A DNA stretch of 64,000 nucleotides, from NCBI GenBank assembly GCA_016707115.1, contig JADJIH010000003.1, positions 1 to 64,000 of the forward strand, read 5' to 3'. Made by a program: the position numbers and the translations under genes. The DNA comes from Ignavibacteriales bacterium (GTDB taxonomy: Bacteria > Bacteroidota > Ignavibacteria > Ignavibacteriales > Ignavibacteriaceae). Below are positions 18,614 to 25,717 of this stretch, piece after piece. Numbering within the stretch: the first letter of the stretch is position 1; each line of letters opens with the position of its first letter. The notes under the pieces were generated by a model, which was not told the origin of the DNA, ran no database searches, and saw only the letters and a program-made list of their open reading frames with translations.

Positions 18614-18642
18614 AAATAATGGAAAAATTTAGCGAAAGTCAA
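18614..18642 (-). promoter_or_regulatory. Candidate dcw operon promoter
   Basis: On the minus strand TTGACT (18642-18637) is followed after 17 bases by TTATTT (18619-18614). This resembles a sigma-70 -35/-10 pair. The MraZ motifs begin immediately downstream, so transcription would start inside the operator. Seen by eye only. Confidence 0.45.
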
Positions 18643-18840
18643 GAAAAACTTAAAAAATATTTCCACAAAAATTATTTCATCAGGTTAATTCTGGAGATCT
18701 GAATTTCAGGTTTTGGATAGTTTAATCAGATTTAGCAAATAAACTATAAAATCTATTTTTACTGATGAGCAAATAATTTCTTATTATTAGTAAGAAAATG
18801 TTCTCATTATTTTGCGACGAACCTTAATTAAATAATTAAT

Positions 18841-20082
18841 TTGTGGATCTATTACTTGCAGCTTCTATTTCAAAAATCTAACGAGGTAAATGAATATCTA
18901 AAGTCTCTCCCGAGCTTTTATAATCCTGTTTACATATCTATCTTAATTTTTATTTTAGTTTCAGCGATTATCTATATCTCCTATAGATACATTTACAACC
19001 CGATGCTGAGAAAACACAGAAAAGATCAAAAACAATTTGAGTTAACCACTGCCAAAATACTTGCTATGTTTTCTGAACTTGATCCTAATCCTATTATGCG
19101 AATTAATTCTTCGGGTTTAATAACAAGTTTAAATAAATCTGCAAAAGAAAGATTTCCATTGCTTGAAATAAATAAGAGCAATCTTAATTCCATTGTTTCA
19201 AAAATTGAAATTGATATAAAAGGAATAATCCAGAATGATAAATCATTTATACTTCCTTTGGAATTGAAGGATAGATATTATGATATCAATTTTCATGGAA
19301 TCTCTTTTCTGGATATGGCTCAGCTATACTTTTGGGATACAACAGCTCAAAAGGAATATGATAGACAAATGACAAACTATCAAAGCCTGCTTAGAAACTC
19401 ATCTGCTCATTTACAAAAAGTAATAGAAGAAGAAAGAAACCGGTTGTCGAGAATTCTGCACGATTCCATCGCACAGAATATGCTTCTGATAAAACTAAAT
19501 GTTGGTAATTATAAAAAATTTATAAGTGCCGGGTTGGATGAACAGGAATATCTAAGAACAATAAATATCCTCGATACAACATTAAAAGATATACGCGAAC
19601 TTGCACACAATTTAAAACCACTTAACATAGAAGAGCTTGGATTAGAGACAGTAGTTAAATCAATGTGTAATAATGTTGCTCGTGAAGCAGGTTTTAAATA
19701 TCAATTACAATTTCCGGAACATCAATTAAGCATTTCTAAAGAACTTGAAGTTTGTATATTCAGAGTTATACAGGAATCACTTAACAACATAATAAGACAT
19801 GCAAAAGCAACTTCTTTCAATATTAATTTGCTGCTGGATGATGAGACACTTGTCTTATTTATTTCTGATGATGGGATTGGATTCAAACCAAAGAAACTTT
19901 TAAATGACAAATATATCTCAGACGGCCTTGGTGTTATGAATATGCAGGAAACTGTTGAAAAATTAAACGGCACTTTTCAAATAGATTCTACTAACAACAG
20001 CGGAACTGTAGTTATAGCCGCTTTCCCGATTGAAACTATAAATCAAGATGAAAAATCGAGTTATAAAAATATTAGTAGCTGA
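18841..20082 (+). CDS. NarL-type sensor histidine kinase (HisKA_3)
   Basis: A 413-residue sensor kinase with one membrane helix (about residues 30-50), a PAS-like region (LDPNPIMRINSSGLITSLNKSA), a HisKA_3 domain with phospho-accepting His207 in RILHDSIAQNML, and a HATPase domain with DDGIGF and GLGVMNMQETVEKLNG. Its gene overlaps that of the following LuxR-type response regulator by 35 bp, its likely partner. The start is a TTG at 18841; no ATG lies before the membrane helix and an in-frame stop is 10 bases upstream. The signal sensed is unknown. Confidence 0.88.
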   Translation: MWIYYLQLLFQKSNEVNEYLKSLPSFYNPVYISILIFILVSAIIYISYRYIYNPMLRKHRKDQKQFELTTAKILAMFSELDPNPIMRINSSGLITSLNKSAKERFPLLEINKSNLNSIVSKIEIDIKGIIQNDKSFILPLELKDRYYDINFHGISFLDMAQLYFWDTTAQKEYDRQMTNYQSLLRNSSAHLQKVIEEERNRLSRILHDSIAQNMLLIKLNVGNYKKFISAGLDEQEYLRTINILDTTLKDIRELAHNLKPLNIEELGLETVVKSMCNNVAREAGFKYQLQFPEHQLSISKELEVCIFRVIQESLNNIIRHAKATSFNINLLLDDETLVLFISDDGIGFKPKKLLNDKYISDGLGVMNMQETVEKLNGTFQIDSTNNSGTVVIAAFPIETINQDEKSSYKNISS

Positions 20083-20725
20083 TGATCATACTTTGTTCAG
20101 ACAAGGTGTAATCAGACTTCTGGAAGATAATAAGGATTTTACTGTAATAGCAGAAGCTGAAAACGGTATTGAACTTATTGAGAAGTATTTTTATTATCAT
20201 CCTGATATTATGCTGGCAGATATAGCAATGCCCGGATTAACCGGAATACAAAGCGTGCAGGAAATTCTTAAACAGGATGCTAAAGCAAAAGCATTGTTTT
20301 TATCGATGTATGATGCCGGTGAATATGTCTATAAAGTTATTAAATCCGGTGGAATGGGTTTAGTTAATAAGAATATTTTAGAAGATGAATTATTTTTAGC
20401 TATTGATAAAGTATATAACGGAGAAAAATATTTCGGTAGCAAGTGGACTGCGGAGGCTCTCGATCAATTATTTTATGATTATGAAAAACAATCGGAAGAA
20501 GATTCATACTTTAATATTGATTTAAATTTTCGTGAAGAACAAATTCTACAAATGATAATTGATGGAGCAACCAGCAAAGATATTGCTGATAAAATGCTGC
20601 TTAGTAAAAAAACTATTGATTATTACCGCTCTAATCTTTTAAGAAAGTTTAATATTAAGACACAGATTGAATTAGCAAAGTGTGGAATTAAGCATTTTGA
20701 GCAAAAAAAGGAAAAGCCGGTATGA
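20048..20725 (+). CDS. NarL/FixJ-family response regulator
   Basis: A receiver domain (ADDHTLFRQG start, phospho-acceptor Asp58 in MLADIAMPGLTG, switch Lys in GLVNKNI) followed by a LuxR-type helix-turn-helix (FREEQILQMIIDGATSKDIADKMLLSKKTIDYYRSNLLRKF, in two blocks). The length of 225 residues is normal. It is coupled to the upstream kinase gene. A 16-bp perfect palindrome (20743-20758) starts 18 bp after its stop codon and occurs again at 21890-21905; regulators of this class bind palindromes of this kind, so it is a candidate target. Confidence 0.93.
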   Translation: MKNRVIKILVADDHTLFRQGVIRLLEDNKDFTVIAEAENGIELIEKYFYYHPDIMLADIAMPGLTGIQSVQEILKQDAKAKALFLSMYDAGEYVYKVIKSGGMGLVNKNILEDELFLAIDKVYNGEKYFGSKWTAEALDQLFYDYEKQSEEDSYFNIDLNFREEQILQMIIDGATSKDIADKMLLSKKTIDYYRSNLLRKFNIKTQIELAKCGIKHFEQKKEKPV

Positions 20726-20734
20726 TGAATCGTA

Positions 20735-20762
20735 AAAAATCGTTAGTACATGTACTAAACCA
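20735..20762. repeat. 28-bp direct repeat with 16-bp perfect palindrome, copy 1
   Basis: It contains TTAGTACATGTACTAA (20743-20758), its own reverse complement. The same 28 bases recur at 21882-21909. This copy lies between the response regulator stop and the lipoprotein start at 20830. It could be an operator for the adjacent regulator or the scar of a small duplication. Confidence 0.75.
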
Positions 20763-20829
20763 TTATCCAAGAATTTTTAATATGTTACCCTTGCAAAAAA
20801 AATTTTTATCATTATATGCAAGGATCATC

Positions 20830-21273
20830 ATGAGCAAAATTTATCACGTAATCGTTATTTCAACATTACTTTTATTGTTCTTATCCTGTAGCCCCACTCA
20901 ACAAATAGGTAAAGTTTTTACAAACACGGAAGCATATCAGCAATTTGGAGCTGTAATTTACTCAAGCGAAGTACCGCGTGAAAAAGTTATTGAACTCTTA
21001 AATAAAACTGAAAAGACTATAATGTTTGGCCTGGTAAATAAGATTGCTATCATATTGGATAACAACCGTAAATTACTCTACCCTGCAAAAGCCGAATATA
21101 CAGACACCGATGTCTTTACAGCTTACAATATCTCTTCCGTTAAAGAATTACTTTCAAAAAGTAACTCACAATCCGTTGTGATAGAACAAAGAAGAGAAGT
21201 ACTTTCTGTTTCTCTGAGCAATTACACTCTTGAAACCGGTTGGAAATGTCCGCCCAATTGTCCGGAAAATTAA
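20830..21273 (+). CDS. Small lipoprotein of unknown function
   Basis: A 147-residue protein beginning MSKIYHVIVISTLLLLFLSC, a lipoprotein signal peptide with the lipobox cysteine at residue 20. The mature part has no family I recognise; it contains a SSEVPREKVIELLNKTEK helix and ends in a short Cys-Pro-rich tail (WKCPPNCPEN). I chose ATG 20830, preceded by AAGGA, over ATG 20722, which would put the signal sequence in the middle of the protein and cover the palindromic repeat. It shares a TAATG overlap with the next gene. Confidence 0.65.
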   Translation: MSKIYHVIVISTLLLLFLSCSPTQQIGKVFTNTEAYQQFGAVIYSSEVPREKVIELLNKTEKTIMFGLVNKIAIILDNNRKLLYPAKAEYTDTDVFTAYNISSVKELLSKSNSQSVVIEQRREVLSVSLSNYTLETGWKCPPNCPEN

Positions 21274-21854
21274 TGAGTCTATCAATAATAATACTTTATC
21301 TTTCAATGCTTGCCTGGATATTCCCAATATTCAGGCAATATAAATGCAACTTATTTTACTTTTTTTTATTTCTTGGTATCTCAGATCCTCTATCTGGTTT
21401 GTTTATGAAACTGACGCACTTCTCCCCGGTTATAATTTCCGTAATCATTGCACCTTTATTATTTTATTCTATCAATATTGATCGCAAAAAGAAATTTTCA
21501 ATAACCCCGGTTGAGATTTTTGTATTTGTTCTAACTGCTGTGCTTTATTTTACGATTTCAAATCTTGATATCATTATGCTTGTAATTCATACTCTTATAC
21601 TCATAAGGATTATTTTTAAAATAATTCTGGAACTTCATCATAAACAGATAGTAAATATTTTTCATATAGTACTGGCATTTTATATGACTACTTCCGTTGC
21701 AAGTTTAATTATTTATCTTAATGGAGATCACCAGGCAATAATTTTATTTTATATAAATCTCGCATTTCAAATTCTACTTGCAATCTTCTTTGCAACATTC
21801 AGAGAAGACCATCAAAAGCTAACTTACAACGTTACACCGGCGTTTAAGGACTAA
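21273..21854 (+). CDS. Polytopic membrane protein of unknown function
   Basis: A 193-residue protein made almost entirely of hydrophobic segments (about six or seven helices), with no recognisable motif. ATG 21273 overlaps the stop of the lipoprotein gene (TAATG) and has GGAAA before it; an in-frame TTG at 21240 lies inside the lipoprotein gene. The two genes are therefore translationally coupled and probably act together. They are enclosed by two copies of a 28-bp palindromic repeat and follow a two-component pair. Confidence 0.6.
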   Translation: MSLSIIILYLSMLAWIFPIFRQYKCNLFYFFLFLGISDPLSGLFMKLTHFSPVIISVIIAPLLFYSINIDRKKKFSITPVEIFVFVLTAVLYFTISNLDIIMLVIHTLILIRIIFKIILELHHKQIVNIFHIVLAFYMTTSVASLIIYLNGDHQAIILFYINLAFQILLAIFFATFREDHQKLTYNVTPAFKD

Positions 21855-21881
21855 TTTTTTTCATTTTCTTCGTTTTTGATC

Positions 21882-21909
21882 AAAAATCGTTAGTACATGT
21901 ACTAAACCA
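21882..21909. repeat. 28-bp direct repeat with 16-bp perfect palindrome, copy 2
   Basis: It is identical over 28 bases to 20735-20762, including the palindrome TTAGTACATGTACTAA at 21890-21905. It lies 27 bp after the stop of the membrane protein gene and about 160 bp before the DUF3892 gene. Confidence 0.75.
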
Positions 21910-22071
21910 AAATCAACCCTCCCATATTATAATTAAGTAGTTCTTTTAAGAAATTTATTCTAGTATCTGCAAAAGGTATAAAGACATTTATAGTTAATGA
22001 AATCTTTTTAGTAATAATTATAACAACATAAAAGTTTGCAAATAAACAAAAACAATGAGCGAGGGAACAAC

Positions 22072-22380
22072 ATGAGTAAATGGGCTGATTATCTTATCTC
22101 TGCTATAAGATATGAAAACGAGATGCGCAAGAACGCTATTGCATATCTTAAAGTTCATCAAGATACCGGTGATGAGGTTGGTGCAGGATCTACCTGGACA
22201 AAGGAAGAAGTGATAAACGCAATGTACGATGGAAAAACTTTTTATACCATTCTTAAAAGTAATTCAGGTGAATGGAAAAAAGGATCTAACGTTGCATTAG
22301 TTACAAAAAACGGCAGAGCTATTATTACTGATAACGAATATACAGAGCTTGATTATCTTGGTGATTTACAAGAGCTGTAG
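22072..22380 (+). CDS. DUF3892 domain-containing protein
   Basis: A 102-residue soluble protein starting MSKWADYLISAIRYE, with the DUF3892 pattern VHQDTGDEVGAGSTWTKEEV, then YDGKTFYTILK and a closing YLGDLQEL. The family is widespread in bacteria and has no established function. ATG 22072 is preceded by GAGGGAAC; an upstream in-frame ATG at 22036 would add 12 polar residues without support. It stands alone, followed by a hairpin-rich region. Confidence 0.8.
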   Translation: MSKWADYLISAIRYENEMRKNAIAYLKVHQDTGDEVGAGSTWTKEEVINAMYDGKTFYTILKSNSGEWKKGSNVALVTKNGRAIITDNEYTELDYLGDLQEL

Positions 22381-22432
22381 ATTTTCCACACCCTGCTGGG
22401 GGAAGGGTCTGGTTTTGTAGAATAAATGATAA

Positions 22433-22594
22433 ATTATTCCGCAACTTACGTTCATCGTACTGAATACGGAATAATATTTTATGTTGCGCTTCTTTCCGAT
22501 TAGAGGTGTAACGATCCGGTTTGTTGGAGGCTAACAAACCGGAAACCTTTGCATAGTTATAATCCGGTTCTGTATGGGGTAAACAGACCGGATT
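22433..22594. repeat. Cluster of three inverted repeats (possible structured RNA or terminators)
   Basis: Three stem-loops follow the DUF3892 gene. The first has a 9-bp stem (22433-22441 with 22467-22475). The second has a perfect 10-bp stem, CCGGTTTGTT with AACAAACCGG (22516-22542), and a 7-base loop GGAGGCT. The third has a 12-bp stem with one bulge (AATCCGGT and CTGT arms, 22561-22594). The second and third share the ATCCGGTT start. None is followed by a T-run, so they do not look like simple terminators. Confidence 0.55.
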
Positions 22595-22640
22595 ACTATT
22601 TAATTAAAAAACTATTTCATAATAATATTGATGTGACGGT

Positions 22641-23096
22641 ATGAGGCTTAGAGGAAGATGTAAATTTCTTTGCACTGCATCTGCAATGTTTTTTTTGCTT
22701 GGTGTGGTGCGCGGTATAGGAGGTGTTATTGATCTGATAAACAATACTGACATATTGATCGAAGTAGATTCCAGTTCCATTACACTTGTACTTTTAACAC
22801 TTTCTTACATAATATTAAGTGCTGCAGCTTTTATAACAGCAATAGCTTTATATGAGCAAAATGAAAATTATATATCAGGCGGAATTATACTTTCTGCCAT
22901 ATTTGCTGTTAACGGTATTTTACAAGGATACATTTTTTTTGATCAAACAATAAATGGTGCCGTAATTATTAATACTTTAGCTGCAGTTATAATAATTTTA
23001 TTACTTACACGAGCTAAAAAATCATTCTATAAAAAAGAACAAACTGAATCTTTAGAAATACTGAACAGCAATCCTGAAGAAAGCTTATCGCACTAA
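22641..23096 (+). CDS. Four-helix membrane protein of unknown function
   Basis: A 151-residue protein with four hydrophobic segments (about residues 10-28, 45-66, 78-98, 105-125) and a polar C-terminal tail. I do not recognise a family. The ATG at 22641 has only weak ribosome-binding sequence. It follows the hairpin cluster by 46 bp. Glycine-rich GVVRGIGGVIDL near the first helix is the most distinctive stretch. Confidence 0.5.
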   Translation: MRLRGRCKFLCTASAMFFLLGVVRGIGGVIDLINNTDILIEVDSSSITLVLLTLSYIILSAAAFITAIALYEQNENYISGGIILSAIFAVNGILQGYIFFDQTINGAVIINTLAAVIIILLLTRAKKSFYKKEQTESLEILNSNPEESLSH

Positions 23097-23222
23097 GCAA
23101 GGTAGAAATGTATTTTTTGAATTTTGTCCGCCGCGACGGCTTTGACTTTTGAATTTTATTTATTGCTAATTGTTGATTGTTAAAAAGGTTCTAATAAATT
23201 AAGTTGCACTAAACATTTTGTG

Positions 23223-23662
23223 ATGCTGATGCAATTGCTTAGAAAAACTCTTTACACAACCCTTATTATCCTTAATATATTTTTAGCTCTTACTGCAATA
23301 CCCGGCGGATTCTGTTTACTAACTGGTATTGCCGCTCCGCCCATTGATGAATTAAAAGGCTCTGTCTTTTCAGATTACACTATACCCGGGGCATTGCACT
23401 AATGATAATTGTTGGCGGAAGCGCACTTCTTGCCTCTGTAATGTTAATACGTAAATACAAGTACGCCGTGTTTTATTCTGCAATTGTTGGTTTGATAATA
23501 ATGGTATTTGAATTTGTAGAAGTACTTGCTATTGGCTCCCCTACCGGTGCAGGATTAATAATGCAGATAATTTATTTTGTGTTTGGTATTGCTATGGTTA
23601 AATGTTCACTTTTTGTTTTGTACCTGGATATGAAAAAACAAGATGTTGAAATGGTTAAATGA
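23223..23662 (+). pseudogene. Small four-helix membrane protein split by an apparent 5-nt insertion
   Basis: Two adjacent frames look like one gene. The first (23223-23402) has a helix and AIPGGFCLLTGIAAPP and ends FSDYTIPGALH. The second (23402-23662) starts MIIVGGSALLASVML with two or three more helices. Removing five bases (GCATT, 23391-23395, part of GCATTGCACTA) joins them as IPGALMIIVGGSALLAS, which matches how this kind of small membrane protein usually reads. As it stands, stop and start overlap (TAATG), so two coupled half-proteins are also possible. Function unknown. It overlaps the next gene by 4 bp. Confidence 0.6.
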
Positions 23663-24183
23663 TGAACAACGATAAATTTATTCTCTTAGTTGTTGTTTGC
23701 GTGCTTACGCATATAGTGCGCGCTGTTTACGAAGTATTAAAACACAAAAAAATTATTGCAGCCGGTAAACTTTCTTTTGCAATTATATTTACAAATATGG
23801 CTGTGCTTTGGATTAGCTGGTTTTTGCTTTGCGGTGCAGATGTTTATAAAATAAACCTGCCCGCTGTTGTTAAATATATTGGTATTGCGCTAACATTACT
23901 TGGCGCAGGTTTATTCTTTACAGCTTTGTTTACAATTAAAACTCTTGAAACTTACAGCGGCGACCTTATAACAAAAGGTATTTACTCTAAAGTACGGCAC
24001 CCGATGTATTTAGGTTTTATTTGCTGGTTACTTGGTGCGCCATTATTTTTTAATGGAGTTCTCTCTCTGGCGCTTGCAGTTATATTTATTGCAAATGTTT
24101 TGTTCTGGCGGCACCTGGAGGAGATTGAGTTAGAAAAAAGATTTGCCGGATATAAAGAGTATAAGTTGAAAACTAATTTTTAA
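23659..24183 (+). CDS. Isoprenylcysteine carboxyl methyltransferase/phospholipid methyltransferase-like membrane protein
   Basis: A 174-residue polytopic protein with about five hydrophobic segments. The C-terminal block VRHPMYLGFICWLLGAPLFF, then LEEIELEKRFAGYKEYK, is the SAM-binding signature of the ICMT/PEMT methyltransferase superfamily. The methyl acceptor in bacteria is usually unknown. It overlaps the upstream split membrane gene by 4 bp (ATGATG region), so they belong to one transcript. Confidence 0.82.
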   Translation: MMNNDKFILLVVVCVLTHIVRAVYEVLKHKKIIAAGKLSFAIIFTNMAVLWISWFLLCGADVYKINLPAVVKYIGIALTLLGAGLFFTALFTIKTLETYSGDLITKGIYSKVRHPMYLGFICWLLGAPLFFNGVLSLALAVIFIANVLFWRHLEEIELEKRFAGYKEYKLKTNF

Positions 24184-24604
24184 TCGTCTATACTTTTCCA
24201 TATTGATGAGTAAAACTGAATTTATTTGTCTTAACAAGTTGCTTTAATAATTTTTCAATTTTAAATGCAGTGAAAAGAGAATAAAAGCATCCCTAGCAAG
24301 TCAATACGGAAGACAAAGCAATGAGTATAAAGATTCGTTAAAGTATTAATCTCGACCTCGCCCATAGTCCCTCTCCTTAACAAGGAGAGGGAAACAGGGT
24401 GAGGTTTTGTTTTAGCTAATTATTTTTTTTCATATCCCTTTCTTCATTTCTTACAACGCACCTGTTAAGAGCATAAACACAATAGCTGTACTTGTATCTT
24501 CAGAATCAAATCGAGAATTCAATTCAATAATTTAGTGTTTGGCAATTTGCTTATTCTTATTTAGATTAGATATAAATAACAAACTTATTTATTTAAGGAG
24601 GCTT
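24184..24604. other. Intergenic region with one dispersed palindromic repeat
   Basis: No open frame worth calling. It holds the repeat at 24355-24405 and, at its end, the strong AAGGAGG ribosome-binding site of the next gene (24597-24603). Confidence 0.6.
24355..24405. repeat. Dispersed palindromic repeat (CCTCGCCC...GGGTGAGG type)
   Basis: The inner stem CCCTCTCCTT (24369-24378) pairs with AAGGAGAGGG (24382-24391) around a 3-base loop. The outer arms ACCTCGCCC and GGGTGAGGT pair with one mismatch. Elements of this form are common intergenic repeats in related genomes (from memory); only one copy is seen here. Confidence 0.65.
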
Positions 24605-25396
24605 ATGAAAAAAACACTAATACTATTTGCAGCTGCGGTATTAATCGCTCTATCATTAAATAACATTTCCTTTGCTGACAGAAAATATTTTGCACGTTCT
24701 TATCTTGCATACACACTGCCCCAGCGCGCTATGGAACTTGAAATCTGGAATACAATGCGCATCGGTAAGACCGAAGGATATTATTACAGAATGCAGCCAC
24801 GCTTTGAATTAGAATATGGTGCAACAGACAGGTTAACAACTTCTTTATATATGAATTTTGATCAGAGAACTGCTTCCGATAATGGATACAGTTCAAGTCC
24901 GCTGGAGTTTACATCTTCATCACTTGAGTTACGATACAGGTTAACTAATCCTGATGAGTTTTTTATTGATCCTGCATTGTACTTTGAATTTTCTTACGGC
25001 GGTTCAGAGCTTGAATATGAACCAAAAATAATTTTATCAAAAAGATTTGGTGATGTAGTTACTGCAGTTAATATTAATGCAGAGATTGAAAGAAAAGTAA
25101 TTGAATCTGAGCACGAATCTAAATTCGAAATAACAGCGGGTGTAGCTTATGATTTATCAAATAACATTGCCATTGGATTGGAATTCAGAAATCATAGAAA
25201 CTACACAGATATTTATGAAGAAGAAGAAAACCAGGCAACATTTCTTGGTCCAACTTTCAACATCCAGACAGAAGAACTATACTTTACAATAAACTTTTTA
25301 AAACAAGTTGGCGGAAGTCCTGCTACAAAAGATAATCTTGATCTTGACGGACACGAAAACTTTGAGATAAGAACAATACTAGGAATAAACCTATAA
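24605..25396 (+). CDS. Secreted outer-membrane beta-barrel-like protein
   Basis: A 263-residue protein with a signal peptide (MKKTLILFAAAVLIALSLNN, cleavage near SFA-DRK) followed by alternating beta-strand patterns with aromatic ends (RLTTSLYMNFDQR, SLELRYRLTN, LYFTINFLKQ), typical of an outer-membrane barrel. ATG 24605 has a perfect AAGGAGG before it. Its stop overlaps the start of the cytochrome c lipoprotein gene by one base, so the two may work together, for instance in periplasmic or outer-membrane electron transfer; that link is inference. Confidence 0.75.
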   Translation: MKKTLILFAAAVLIALSLNNISFADRKYFARSYLAYTLPQRAMELEIWNTMRIGKTEGYYYRMQPRFELEYGATDRLTTSLYMNFDQRTASDNGYSSSPLEFTSSSLELRYRLTNPDEFFIDPALYFEFSYGGSELEYEPKIILSKRFGDVVTAVNINAEIERKVIESEHESKFEITAGVAYDLSNNIAIGLEFRNHRNYTDIYEEEENQATFLGPTFNIQTEELYFTINFLKQVGGSPATKDNLDLDGHENFEIRTILGINL

Positions 25397-25704
25397 TGAA
25401 ATCATCAATCACTTTATTTACCTCATCATTAGTGATTATTTTGTTAAGTGCTTGCAGCGGCTCATCAAACAATAGCACTGCAGGCACAACAAAATTCCCT
25501 GAAGGAAAAGATTTGTACGTTTCAAAATGCACGGCCTGCCATAAAGCCTACGAACCAGAACTGCACACTAAGGATGAATGGCAAAAGATATTGGATGAAA
25601 TGGGCAGCAAAGCAAAACTAACAAACGATGAAAAAACAATTATCTTAAATTATCTGTCTGAAAGACAATATAACCAAAGTAAAGTATTACCTAGCTTAAA
25701 TTAA
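25396..25704 (+). CDS. Monoheme cytochrome c lipoprotein
   Basis: A 102-residue protein with a lipoprotein signal (lipobox cysteine at residue 20, LLSAC), a Ser/Asn-rich linker, and one heme c motif CTACH at residues 45-49. Met69 in ILDEMGSK is the probable second heme ligand. This is a small class I cytochrome c anchored in the membrane and facing the periplasm. It is coupled to the preceding beta-barrel gene. The electron donor and acceptor are not evident. Confidence 0.88.
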   Translation: MKSSITLFTSSLVIILLSACSGSSNNSTAGTTKFPEGKDLYVSKCTACHKAYEPELHTKDEWQKILDEMGSKAKLTNDEKTIILNYLSERQYNQSKVLPSLN

Positions 25705-25717
25705 TTTTATTAACCAA

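Noticed and set aside
20722..20829. Upstream start for the lipoprotein, adding 36 residues
   Set aside because: It would bury the lipoprotein signal peptide inside the protein and span the palindromic repeat; ATG 20830 has a proper ribosome-binding site.
22325..22537. 70-codon minus-strand frame over the DUF3892 end and hairpin region
   Set aside because: It overlaps the real DUF3892 gene and the inverted repeats; composition is not protein-like.
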